From IMG/VR virus record IMGVR_UViG_3300042391_000414, positions 1 to 23,815 of that record: a DNA stretch of 23,815 nucleotides; one strand, written 5' to 3'. This document shows, piece by piece, positions 6,392-13,954 of this stretch. The translations under genes and the position numbers were made by a program. Each line of letters starts with the position of its first letter. The stretch's first letter is position 1. Below the pieces are notes generated by a model. The model was not told the origin of the DNA, made no database searches, and saw nothing but the letters and a program-made list of their open reading frames with translations. The DNA is from a virus.

Positions 6392-9300
6392 TTGAACTTC
6401 ACACATTTGCATGTGCATTCTTTCTATTCATTAATGGATGGGCTTAATTCTCCTGCCGAACTCGTAAAGGCTGCAAAAGAAGCTGGACAGACCGCCTTAG
6501 CTATTACTGACCACGGAACATTATCTTCACACCGTGATATGCAAATTGCATGTAAGGAGCAAGGCATCAAGCCAATTCTTGGAGTAGAAGCATACATTTC
6601 CCCAACAGATAGATTTGATAGATCTTCTAAGACTGATAAATCAATTCAGGCCTATAACCATATCATTCTACTTGCTAAAAACAAAAAGGGATTAGAAAAT
6701 ATTAATACTCTCCAAGAGCTTGCTTGGACAGAAGGGTTTTATCACAAGCCAAGAATTGACAGAGAGGTTTTAAAAGAATATGCGGAAGGCATTATTGTAC
6801 TTAGTGGATGTCTTAATGGACTTATTAGTAAATGCATCGAAAAGGGCGAACTATCAGAAGCCAAGCTTATACTTCAAGATTTTAAACAGATCTTTATGGA
6901 AGATTTCTACGTGGAAGTCCAATCACATAACCCCTATGAAATCAACTCGACCCTATTAGAATTAGCGGATGAGTTAGGAATTAAGGCGGTGGCAACAGGA
7001 GATGCCCACTTTGCTAAAGAAGAAGATAGAGTATTAGAAGAAGCAATGCTTATTCTATCAACATCTCCTAAGTCAGATAAAGATGCAGACTTTGAAATGT
7101 CTAGACAAATGCCAGACATGATGGATAGATTTAATTACTTATATCCAGACCGTAGAATATCATTTCAAGATTATAATCTATTTATTCAAAGCAGGTCTGA
7201 AATTGAGGCGGACTTTAATAAGGCAGGTATTACTCGTACAGATATATATGATAATACAATGGAAATTGCTAATAAGATTGGCGAGTATGACTTCTATGAG
7301 GGTCTAGATCTGCTGCCTATCCCAAAGACCAATGCTGATAAGAAACTGGCTGATATAGCCTTAGAAGGCCTTAAAAGACTATCTCTGGACAAAGATCAGG
7401 TCTACTTGGATAGAATTGCAGAAGAGTTATCTATAATTAAAGATAAGGCATTTGCTTCATATTTCCTAGTTGTAGCAGATATGATTACATGGGCTAAGTC
7501 AAATAATATTATGGTTGGTCCAGGTCGTGGTTCTGCAGCTGGCTCATTGGTTTGCTACGCTCTTGGTATTACAGATGTAGATCCAATTAAGTATGACCTA
7601 CTGTTCTTCCGATTTATTAATCCTGAGCGTAATGACTTTCCAGATATTGATACAGACTTTGAAGACCGTCGCCGTAAAGAAGTTAAAGATTATTTAAAGA
7701 AGAAGTTTAAGCACGTTGCTTCTATTTCCACATACACCTACTTTAAAGATAAGGGTGTAATTAGAGATGCTGCCCGTGTGTTTATGGTGCCCCTATCTGA
7801 TGTTAATCGTGCAATGAAATCAATTGACACCTTCGAAGACTTTATGGATTCTCCTAATACAAAAGAATTTAGAGCAAAGTATCCAGAGGTAACTTGGCTT
7901 GCAGAAAAACTTCGTGGAAAGATTCGAAGTGTTGGAGTTCATGCTGCTGGTGTTGTGGTTGCAAAAGATGATTTAAGAAAGTATGCACCAATAGAGTCCA
8001 GAGCTGATGCTAATGATGAAGTGTCTGGAAGAATTCCAGTCGTGGCATACGATATGGATACGGTTGCAGATATAGGTCTTATTAAGCTAGATGCCCTAGG
8101 TCTTAAGACTTTATCTGTGATCTCTGATACATTAAAGTCAATTAAAGATAGATACAATAAAGATATAAATCTTTACGATATTGCTTTAGATGATGAGAAT
8201 GTATACAAGATTTTTAATGATGGTTACACAAAGGGTATCTTTCAAGCTGAAGCAACTCCATACACTAACCTACTTATAAAAATGCGTGTAGATAAGTTTG
8301 AAGACTTGGCTGCATCAAATGCCTTGGTTAGACCAGGAGCTATGAATACAGTTGGAGCATCTTATATTAAGCGCAAGCACGGTAATGAAGCAGTTAATTA
8401 TATCCATCCAATTATGAAACCTTTTACAGAAAATACATACGGGGTGATTATATATCAAGAGCAGGTTATGCAAGCATGCGTACACCTAGGAGGAATGACT
8501 TGGTCAGAGGCTGACAAGGTTAGAAAGGTTATTGGTAAAAAGCAAGATGCAAAAGAACTCAGTCCATTCAAAGATAAATTTATTCAGGGCGCTAAAAAGC
8601 ACATCAGCGCAGAAGAAGCCGACAACCTCTGGAAAACATTCGAAGCTCACGCTGGATACTCATTCAATCGTAGTCACGCTGTCGCTTATTCTATGCTTTC
8701 TTATTATACCGCTTGGCTTAAGTGCTATTATCCTTTGGAATTTTTATTCTCGATCCTCAAAAACGAAGGCGACAAAGACGCCAGAACAGGTTATTTGATT
8801 GAAGCAAAAAGACTTGGGATTAAAGTAAAGCTTCCCCATGTAAATGAATCTGATGTAAACTTCTCGTTGCAAAAAGATTCAATTAGATTTGGATTGGCAG
8901 AGATTAAATTTATTTCAGACAGTATTGCAAATAAAATTATTGAAAAGAGACCTTATGAAAACTATAAAGACTTTGTTGATAAAGCATCCCAAAAGGGCAG
9001 TGGCATTAATTCTAGGGCCATTTCTTCTCTTAACGCTATTGGCGGTGCTGCTTTTGATGATAACCCTAGAAGCGGTAAAGAAGCCGAGTCTTATTACGAA
9101 TTTTTAGGTATACCATCATTTAATCTATCTAACCTAGATCCAAAAATTAAAGCTCAAGCAAGACCAATTGATGAATTTGAAGAGCTCGGATCATTTGTTA
9201 TGTTCGGAATGGCTAAGGCAATAAAGCGTGGATCTGGCTGGTCAAGAATCGAACTTGTTGACGAAAGCGGATCGGTTGGTTTGTTTGATATAGAACAAAC

Positions 9301-9661
9301 AAAAATAGAAACAAACAAAATGTATTTTGTTCTTGTTGGTGACAATAGAATATCTAGATATGTAGAGGTTGATTTAATTAATAAAGACTCTGAAGATGCT
9401 TTTGTTAAATACCTGTATGCACAGTCTTATCCTATTGACGAAAATCAAAGGTTTGTGATAAGCTATACACCATACAAAACAAAAGCTGGCAAGACTATGG
9501 CACACCTGGTTCTGTCAGATAAAGATAAGAATCTAAATAGAGCAATTGTATTCTCAAGCATGTACCCATTATCGTTGGCAAAAATGCGAGAAGGAATGAT
9601 ATGCGAACCAGTTCTAAAAACTTTAGAAGATGGAACACTTATGGTTAAGGAAGTAAAATGA
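6392..9661 (+). CDS. dnaE: DNA polymerase III alpha subunit (DnaE-type) with intact-looking PHP domain
   Basis: The TTG at 6392 is chosen as start because GGCGGAG lies just upstream and the protein then begins directly at the PHP motif. The earlier ATG at 6308 lies inside the previous gene. The product has about 1089 residues. Domains in order are a PHP domain (HLHVH near 5-9, TDHG, GVEAY, GDAHF), palm and thumb, fingers with FEAHAGYSFNRSHAVAY, and a C-terminal OB-fold region (LGSFVMFGMAKAIKRG). Catalytic sites are GPGRGS (376-381), PDIDTDF with D420 and D422, and KLDALG with D567. This is the C-family replicative polymerase, a type used by many actinophages. The clamp and clamp loader are not coded here and are presumably host-supplied. 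Confidence 0.93.
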   Translation: MNFTHLHVHSFYSLMDGLNSPAELVKAAKEAGQTALAITDHGTLSSHRDMQIACKEQGIKPILGVEAYISPTDRFDRSSKTDKSIQAYNHIILLAKNKKGLENINTLQELAWTEGFYHKPRIDREVLKEYAEGIIVLSGCLNGLISKCIEKGELSEAKLILQDFKQIFMEDFYVEVQSHNPYEINSTLLELADELGIKAVATGDAHFAKEEDRVLEEAMLILSTSPKSDKDADFEMSRQMPDMMDRFNYLYPDRRISFQDYNLFIQSRSEIEADFNKAGITRTDIYDNTMEIANKIGEYDFYEGLDLLPIPKTNADKKLADIALEGLKRLSLDKDQVYLDRIAEELSIIKDKAFASYFLVVADMITWAKSNNIMVGPGRGSAAGSLVCYALGITDVDPIKYDLLFFRFINPERNDFPDIDTDFEDRRRKEVKDYLKKKFKHVASISTYTYFKDKGVIRDAARVFMVPLSDVNRAMKSIDTFEDFMDSPNTKEFRAKYPEVTWLAEKLRGKIRSVGVHAAGVVVAKDDLRKYAPIESRADANDEVSGRIPVVAYDMDTVADIGLIKLDALGLKTLSVISDTLKSIKDRYNKDINLYDIALDDENVYKIFNDGYTKGIFQAEATPYTNLLIKMRVDKFEDLAASNALVRPGAMNTVGASYIKRKHGNEAVNYIHPIMKPFTENTYGVIIYQEQVMQACVHLGGMTWSEADKVRKVIGKKQDAKELSPFKDKFIQGAKKHISAEEADNLWKTFEAHAGYSFNRSHAVAYSMLSYYTAWLKCYYPLEFLFSILKNEGDKDARTGYLIEAKRLGIKVKLPHVNESDVNFSLQKDSIRFGLAEIKFISDSIANKIIEKRPYENYKDFVDKASQKGSGINSRAISSLNAIGGAAFDDNPRSGKEAESYYEFLGIPSFNLSNLDPKIKAQARPIDEFEELGSFVMFGMAKAIKRGSGWSRIELVDESGSVGLFDIEQTKIETNKMYFVLVGDNRISRYVEVDLINKDSEDAFVKYLYAQSYPIDENQRFVISYTPYKTKAGKTMAHLVLSDKDKNLNRAIVFSSMYPLSLAKMREGMICEPVLKTLEDGTLMVKEVK

Positions 9662-9882
9662 CAGATAATACAGAAGATATTTTTAAGACAATGAACGCAT
9701 CTAGAGTGCTAGTTGCAATTCTAAATAAAATTGGATCAATTGAGATACCAACAGAAGATTTCATTAAGTCTAATGGCGAAGACACTCAGCTTTCAGTTTC
9801 TTATAATGATCAGTCCCTATCATTTGAGTTTAAGTTAGAGGCAAAGCCTACTGATTCTGATGAAGAACTGGCTAATAATTAA
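9658..9882 (+). CDS. Small acidic protein between polymerase and RecA, unknown function
   Basis: A 74-residue protein whose ATG overlaps the polymerase stop by four bases (ATGA). It has an N-terminal helix (DIFKTMNASRVLVAILNKIG), a short beta hairpin (QLSVSYNDQSLSFEFKLE) and an acidic tail (DSDEELANN). No motif for catalysis, metal binding or membrane insertion can be seen. Position suggests a replication or recombination accessory, but this is only inferred. Confidence 0.65.
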   Translation: MTDNTEDIFKTMNASRVLVAILNKIGSIEIPTEDFIKSNGEDTQLSVSYNDQSLSFEFKLEAKPTDSDEELANN

Positions 9883-9887
9883 TTAGC

Positions 9888-10892
9888 ATGGACATTCAAT
9901 TAGATGATATCTTAGCAAAGCTAGATCCTAAAACAAGAGCCAGAGTTCAATCGGCTGTCGATATCCAAATACATAAACAGCCAACCCCAAGCATAGGACT
10001 AAACCTTGCATTAAATGGTGGGTTTGCTTACGGTAGGCAGATACTTGTGTGGGGTAATAAGTCTGCAGGAAAATCTTCTTTTTGTTTACAGATGATAGCC
10101 CTCGCTCAAAAAGAAGGAAAGACTTGTGCTTGGATAGATGCTGAGCACTCTTATGATCCTCAATGGGCAGAGAAACTTGGTGTTAATTCAAAAGAGTTAA
10201 TATACTCACCAGCTAAAACTATTAACGACATGGTTGATGTTGCAACAAAGCTTATGGAAGCAGGAGTAGACCTAATAGTAGTTGATTCTATTTCAGCACT
10301 TCTTCCAGCAATCTATTTTGAAAAAGACGGAAATGAAATGAAGGATTTGCAAGACACTAAGCAAATCGGCGCAGAAGCAAAGGATATGACTCACGCAGTC
10401 AAGATGTTAAATTATGCAAACAAAGACACATTACTTGTTCTCATCTCGCAACAACGAAATCAGTTTGGATCTATGCATGCTAGTCACATCCCAACAGGTG
10501 GCATGGCAGTTAAGTTCTTCTCTTCAACCGTCGTTAAGCTTTGGTCCTCAGAAGCTGAGGCTAATGCTATTAAGGCTGGCATTAAAGTTGGTGACAAAAT
10601 TATTGAACAAAGAGTTGGCAGGCCAGTTAACTGGATTGTTGATTACAACAAAGTGGGCCCCCCAAATTTATCAGGACAATACGACTTTTACTACCAAGGG
10701 GAAGCTCTTGGTATAGATTACGTTGGAGAAACTTTAGACGTTGCAGAGATGTGCGGAGCTATTGAAAAAGGCGGAGCTTGGTATACTATTAATAAAGAAA
10801 GAATTCAGGGACGTGCAAAGGCTGTTCAATATCTGCGTGACAACAAAGAAGTACTTGAAGACATAAGGAAAGAAATTGATGCCAAAAATTAA
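9888..10892 (+). CDS. recA: RecA-type recombinase
   Basis: A 334-residue protein with the RecA ATPase core: Walker A GNKSAGKS (56-63), the strand-2 motif IDAEHSYDP with the catalytic Glu E86, Walker B in LIVVDSISALLP, the L1/L2-type loops (NQFGSMHASHIPTGGMAVKFFSS) and the conserved QRVGRPV and GEALGIDYVGETLDVAE segments. It forms filaments on ssDNA and drives strand exchange, here probably for phage recombination-dependent replication or repair. Length is close to bacterial RecA (about 350) but the C-terminal acidic tail is short. The start lies five bases after the preceding stop and has no visible Shine-Dalgarno (AATTAGC before ATG), so it may be translated by re-initiation. The nuclease, SSB, Cas4-like and RuvC-like genes follow. 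Confidence 0.92.
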   Translation: MDIQLDDILAKLDPKTRARVQSAVDIQIHKQPTPSIGLNLALNGGFAYGRQILVWGNKSAGKSSFCLQMIALAQKEGKTCAWIDAEHSYDPQWAEKLGVNSKELIYSPAKTINDMVDVATKLMEAGVDLIVVDSISALLPAIYFEKDGNEMKDLQDTKQIGAEAKDMTHAVKMLNYANKDTLLVLISQQRNQFGSMHASHIPTGGMAVKFFSSTVVKLWSSEAEANAIKAGIKVGDKIIEQRVGRPVNWIVDYNKVGPPNLSGQYDFYYQGEALGIDYVGETLDVAEMCGAIEKGGAWYTINKERIQGRAKAVQYLRDNKEVLEDIRKEIDAKN

Positions 10893-11070
10893 TGAGTTTT
10901 TTACTTCTAAACCAGAAGACATTCAGGATGGCCGAGTTGAAAGAATAGATCAGGAAAGACCATGCAGTAAATGCAACCTGTCTTCTCCGTTTTATAATTT
11001 TAATCAGGTAACTTTAGAAATGTATTGGAAATGTCCAGATGGGCATGAAACAAGGCACAAGCTAAACTGA
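10879..11070 (+). CDS. Small zinc-ribbon-like protein after RecA
   Basis: A 63-residue protein. ATG 10879 is chosen; a TTG just before it (10876) is an alternative, and AAGGA lies upstream within the end of recA, which it overlaps by 14 bases. Cys ligands appear as CSKC in the middle (about residues 30-33) and CPDGH towards the end, giving a CxxC-x(n)-C-x3-H arrangement likely to bind one zinc. The N-terminal half is acidic. Its TGA shares a base with the next ATG. No family or partner was identified; zinc ribbons among recombination genes often contact nucleic acid. Confidence 0.65.
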   Translation: MPKINEFFTSKPEDIQDGRVERIDQERPCSKCNLSSPFYNFNQVTLEMYWKCPDGHETRHKLN

Positions 11071-11378
11071 TGTCAGAAAGAGCAGAAGTAAAAAGAGATG
11101 GCGCTAAAGCACAAAAGAATAGCGGTAGAGGCGCTTATCAAAAAGGTGATGCAAAATGGAAAAGCTTTGTAGTAGATTACAAAGAGTCCAAATCATCATT
11201 TAATTTAAATAAAGATGTATGGGCTAAAATATGTACAGATACTTTTAAGGTAAGCAGGGATATGCATCCAGCACTTAAAATTATTATCGGTGAGGATTCC
11301 AAGGTTCGTCTTGGAATCATAGAGTGGTCAGTTCTAGAAGAGCTGATTGCATTTTGGGAGGAAAATAAAAATGGCTAA
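11070..11378 (+). CDS. PD-(D/E)XK-like nuclease, possible Holliday-junction or recombination endonuclease
   Basis: A 102-residue protein beginning in the TGATG overlap with the zinc-ribbon gene. Its N-terminal part, KRDGAKAQKNSGRGAYQKGDA, is followed by FVVDYKESKSSF: an Asp (in GDA), then an Asp-x-Lys (DYK) on a beta strand, the spacing expected of the PD-(D/E)XK nuclease fold. The basic, Gly-rich start with KNSGRG recurs in small phage nucleases annotated as resolvase-like. Later helices (VWAKICTDTFKV, VLEELIAFWEE) would complete the fold. It lies between recA and ssb, fitting a recombination role. The nuclease call is moderately secure; the resolvase activity is inference. Confidence 0.55.
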   Translation: MSERAEVKRDGAKAQKNSGRGAYQKGDAKWKSFVVDYKESKSSFNLNKDVWAKICTDTFKVSRDMHPALKIIIGEDSKVRLGIIEWSVLEELIAFWEENKNG

Positions 11379-11763
11379 TCCAATGATTACAATCGTAGGC
11401 AGAGTTGGTAGCGAACCAGAAACTGTAGGATCAAATGGTCTTCGTTTTAGAGTTGCAACAAATGATCGCGTTAAGAATGACACCACTGGAGAGTGGGAAG
11501 ACAAGAACACCTCTTGGTGGACAGTCAAGGCTTGGCGCACACTTGCAGCGCAATCAAAGTCTGTAATTAAAAAGGGCATGGAAGTTATTATTGTAGGAAA
11601 GATTTACGAAGAAAGCTGGACAGACAAAGAAGGCGTAAATAGAACATCTTATGAAATTAATGCTGATTCGATTTCTGTAACAGCTTATACTTTATCTAAG
11701 GATAAGGCGCCAAATAATGATCAGTTCCCATCGTATAAAACTTATGCAGAGGTTCCTTTTTAA
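11371..11763 (+). CDS. ssb: Bacterial-type single-stranded DNA-binding protein (SSB, OB-fold)
   Basis: A 130-residue protein starting at ATG 11371, chosen because GGGAGGA lies seven or so bases upstream and the OB-fold begins at once (MITIVGRVGSEPET). It overlaps the previous gene by eight bases. Hallmarks are the first OB strand, FRVATND, the aromatic WWTVKAWRTLA segment and KGMEVIIVGKIYEESWTDKEG, as in SSB tetramers. The linker is very short and the C-terminal tip is YAEVPF, a weakened form of the usual acidic DDDIPF that recruits partner proteins. This is the second ssDNA-binding protein in the window and lies with the recombination genes. Confidence 0.88.
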   Translation: MANPMITIVGRVGSEPETVGSNGLRFRVATNDRVKNDTTGEWEDKNTSWWTVKAWRTLAAQSKSVIKKGMEVIIVGKIYEESWTDKEGVNRTSYEINADSISVTAYTLSKDKAPNNDQFPSYKTYAEVPF

Positions 11764-11867
11764 TGGTATTATTTATCTATGGAATAATGATCGGCTTCGT
11801 ACTCGGGTACGGAGTCGGTCTTCTGATGGATAAATGGGACAAGAAGATTAAAAATGACAGAGGATAA
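11763..11867 (+). CDS. 34-residue single-span membrane microprotein with Gly-zipper
   Basis: Frame from ATG 11763 (sharing a base with the SSB stop, TAATG) to TAA 11865-11867. The first 22 residues are hydrophobic (MVLFIYGIMIGFVLGYGVGL) with Gly at four-residue spacing (GIMIGFVLGYGVG), a helix-packing pattern of oligomerising membrane segments. A basic tail (DKWDKKIKNDRG) follows and would stay in the cytoplasm. It overlaps the next gene by 14 bases. The size and shape would suit a membrane-anchor or holin-like peptide, but its place among recombination genes gives no support for lysis. Function unknown. Confidence 0.55.
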   Translation: MVLFIYGIMIGFVLGYGVGLLMDKWDKKIKNDRG

Positions 11868-12192
11868 AAATACATTAGAATTGATTAACTCTATAACTGA
11901 GTTTAATGATCTGCATGAGTATATGAATGATGCTCAGTTGGATAGAGCATTGGCTGTTATAGTAAAGCTTTTATTGAACCCAGATGTCCCTGCTGCTAAA
12001 GCACCACAACTTATTATTGAGCTTCAGGCCATGTCCACTAAGTTTGCCATGATGGCTTCTTACTATTCAACAATAGCAAAAGATAAAGCTGGAACAACAA
12101 ACAATAATAAAAAGAATATATATTACTCAGCAAAGGAGTCCATAGACAAACTTGTAGATGCACTTAAGTATGTCGTTAGGTATAATTTGTAA
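11854..12192 (+). CDS. Helical protein before the Cas4-like gene, unknown function
   Basis: A 112-residue, largely helical protein (ELINSITEFNDLHEYMNDAQLDRALAVIVKLLL, then PQLIIELQAMSTKFAMMASYYSTIAK, then a C-terminal helix SIDKLVDALKYVVRY) with an Asn/Lys-rich loop in the second half. It overlaps the membrane microprotein by 14 bases and shares its last base with the ATG of the Cas4-like nuclease (TAATG). The tight coupling to the nuclease gene suggests they are made together and may act together. No catalytic or metal-binding motif is visible and no family was recognised. Confidence 0.7.
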   Translation: MTEDKNTLELINSITEFNDLHEYMNDAQLDRALAVIVKLLLNPDVPAAKAPQLIIELQAMSTKFAMMASYYSTIAKDKAGTTNNNKKNIYYSAKESIDKLVDALKYVVRYNL

Positions 12193-12983
12193 TGGGAAGA
12201 AATATAGTAAAGAACTTAAAGTTTAAAAAGCACACAGGGAAGTTCTTTGACCCTGAAGGCTTTGCAGAAATGCTTGATGAGTCCTACAGAAATACCAAAA
12301 GAGCTGATGGAGAAATGACAAAGAAATCATTTAGCCCAAGCTCGCTTGGGTATGGTCATGGAACCTGCCCAAGATATTGGTACATGGCGTTTTCAGGAGC
12401 AGTATTTATTGATAACAATGATGCTGTTGCAGTTGCAAACATGGCACAAGGAACACAAGCGCATGAAAGGCTACAGAATCTAATTAAAACAATGCCTCAA
12501 TGGGTTGCAGAAGAAGAAGAAATTATTAACGAGTACCCTCCAATCCGTGGATTTATAGACCTTATCATGAAGTATGATGATGAGACTGTAATTGGAGAAA
12601 TCAAAACTGCAAAGCAAGAAGTTTGGGATGCAAGGCAGGCAGAGATGAGCCCTTCAGCAAACCATTTGCTTCAGCTTTTAACATATATGAAGCTTAAGGA
12701 TGCAAAAGAAGGCTTCTTCTTGTACGAGAATAAGAACACTCAAGAAATACTTATTATTCCAGTAGTTATGAATGACAAGAATAAAAAGATTATTGAGGAT
12801 ACATTTATTTGGATGAGAGAAGTTTGGGATAACTTTAAGGATGGCGATCTTCCAATGAAGCCAGAAGGTGCTACAAAAACAAAGATGCCTTGCACCTATT
12901 GCCCAATTAAAAAGCAATGCTACTCTAAAGAAACCCCTACTGGAACAGTTCAAATAGAAAGATTTAAGGTACCTACGCTGTGA
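12192..12983 (+). CDS. Cas4/RecB-like PD-(D/E)XK exonuclease with Fe-S cluster cysteines
   Basis: A 263-residue protein with the layout of phage Cas4-family nucleases. A first Cys lies in GTCPRYWYM (C59) after the SPSSLG motif, and H91 follows in GTQAHERL. The nuclease core has D123 in GFIDLIM and ExK in GEIKTA (E136, K138), and then a QLLTY motif (Q161-xxx-Y165). A C-terminal CTYCPIKKQC (C234, C237, C243) completes the four Cys of a likely 4Fe-4S cluster. These enzymes resect DNA ends to give ssDNA for RecA-type recombination. Despite the family name there is no sign of CRISPR in the window, and in phages the family is normally a recombination exonuclease. It sits between ssb and the RuvC-like gene. 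Confidence 0.85.
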   Translation: MGRNIVKNLKFKKHTGKFFDPEGFAEMLDESYRNTKRADGEMTKKSFSPSSLGYGHGTCPRYWYMAFSGAVFIDNNDAVAVANMAQGTQAHERLQNLIKTMPQWVAEEEEIINEYPPIRGFIDLIMKYDDETVIGEIKTAKQEVWDARQAEMSPSANHLLQLLTYMKLKDAKEGFFLYENKNTQEILIIPVVMNDKNKKIIEDTFIWMREVWDNFKDGDLPMKPEGATKTKMPCTYCPIKKQCYSKETPTGTVQIERFKVPTL

Positions 12984-13279
12984 TTTGCGCCAATTCAGAT
13001 TGTCTTAACGATAAAAACTTTGAGCCAAAAACTCATAATCAAAAGTATTGCTGCGATGAATGCTGTAGGGTAGCAACAAACAAAAAGATTATGGAAAAAT
13101 ATTATGAGAAAAAAGCTATAAGATCTGGACAAAAAAGACACTGTAAGAAGTGTAACTCTAGTTTAAGTAGATATAACACATCAACTGTATGTGCTAAATG
13201 CGACAAAAGCATATCAACTTCAGATAAAGAAAAAGTATTAAGGATGCTAAATGACTCTGGCCAAATTAGCCAAGGCTAA
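12980..13279 (+). CDS. Cys-rich protein with two or three zinc-binding sites
   Basis: A 99-residue protein starting at GTG 12980 with a GTGA overlap with the nuclease stop. Cys groups are CANSDC at the N-terminus, CCDECC near residue 24-29, CKKC near 55-58 and CAKC near 71-74, enough for two zinc sites; the first resembles a treble-clef (Cx4C...CxxC) and the second a ribbon. Between them is a basic helix (NKKIMEKYYEKKAI). The C-terminal tail (SDKEKVLRMLNDSGQ) overlaps the next gene's start by 29 bases. No HNH motif is seen. It may bind DNA and assist the adjacent nuclease and resolvase, but this is inference. Confidence 0.65.
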   Translation: MICANSDCLNDKNFEPKTHNQKYCCDECCRVATNKKIMEKYYEKKAIRSGQKRHCKKCNSSLSRYNTSTVCAKCDKSISTSDKEKVLRMLNDSGQISQG

Positions 13280-13817
13280 AGCCAGTAGGGTGCTGGGCAT
13301 AGATGCCTCAACATCATCGGTTGCATTCTGTCTAATGGAAAACAACAAGCCAATAAAGTGGGGCAAGATAAACATACTCGGCAATGATATATATGAAAAG
13401 ATATACGATGCTAAAGTAAAAACAGCCCTCATGCTTGATGAGCTTAAGTCAGACTATATAGCAGTTGAAGGGGCCATACTTGTCAGATCACCAGATGCTG
13501 TGATAAAATTGTCATATGTCTATGGTGTTGTGATTGCCGAGCTTATGTCTACTGGTGCCTCTGTCATAACTATATCCCCCAGCTCTTGGCAGGCACATAT
13601 AGGAAACAAGAATCCAACCAAAGATGAGAAGGAAGCAATAAGATTGTTAAACCCAGGATACGCAGACTCATGGTATAAAAACAAATTGCGTAACATGAGA
13701 AAGCAACGAACTGCTGATTATTTTAACAAGAAATACGGATTAAATGTAATTGATTTTGACGTCGCAGATAGTTTTGGTATTGCCCATTACGCAAATGAAG
13801 TGTTGACAAAGAGGTGA
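13251..13817 (+). CDS. RuvC-like Holliday-junction resolvase
   Basis: A 188-residue protein with the RNase H-fold acidic residues of RuvC: D18 in VLGIDASTS, E73 in YIAVEG, and D170 and D173 in DFDVADSFGIAHYA at the C-terminus. Between them are IKLSYVYGVVIAELM and ITISPSSWQAHIGN, which match helix and strand segments of the family. It would cut branched intermediates before packaging or after recombination. The length is close to RuvC (about 170). ATG 13251 is preceded by AAGGA and overlaps the zinc protein; the GTG at 13290 would also start the core. The RecA, nuclease and SSB neighbours support the role. Confidence 0.85.
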   Translation: MTLAKLAKAKASRVLGIDASTSSVAFCLMENNKPIKWGKINILGNDIYEKIYDAKVKTALMLDELKSDYIAVEGAILVRSPDAVIKLSYVYGVVIAELMSTGASVITISPSSWQAHIGNKNPTKDEKEAIRLLNPGYADSWYKNKLRNMRKQRTADYFNKKYGLNVIDFDVADSFGIAHYANEVLTKR

Positions 13818-13954
13818 AATTGTACAAGAATAAAGACTGGCTACATAGAAGATATGTCATCCAAAGAAAAAGTATGGAAGAAATTGCTAGCGAATGTGGC
13901 GTAACGGTTATGACCATATATAGAGCTTTAAAAGAAAAAGGTTTAATTAAATGA
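13814..13954 (+). CDS. 46-residue helix-turn-helix DNA-binding protein
   Basis: A short frame from GTG 13814, overlapping the RuvC-like stop by four bases (GTGA), to TGA 13952-13954, which overlaps the next ATG (ATGA). The protein reads WLHRRYVIQRKSMEEIASECG then VTVMTIYRALKEKGLI: a helix, a turn and a recognition helix, as in the small HTH domains of resolvases and homeodomain-like regulators. It is basic at the N-terminus and has nothing outside the HTH. It might be a repressor, a packaging or replication cofactor, or an architectural DNA protein. The coupled stops and starts on both sides make it likely to be translated. Confidence 0.7.
   Translation: MKLYKNKDWLHRRYVIQRKSMEEIASECGVTVMTIYRALKEKGLIK

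Noticed and set aside
8532-9107. Two forward frames inside the polymerase gene
   Set aside because: They overlap the DnaE frame, which contains all conserved motifs through this region.
12192-12983. CRISPR adaptation gene (Cas4) implying a CRISPR locus
   Set aside because: No repeats, cas1 or cas2 are present; the neighbours are RecA, SSB and RuvC, so it is a recombination nuclease.
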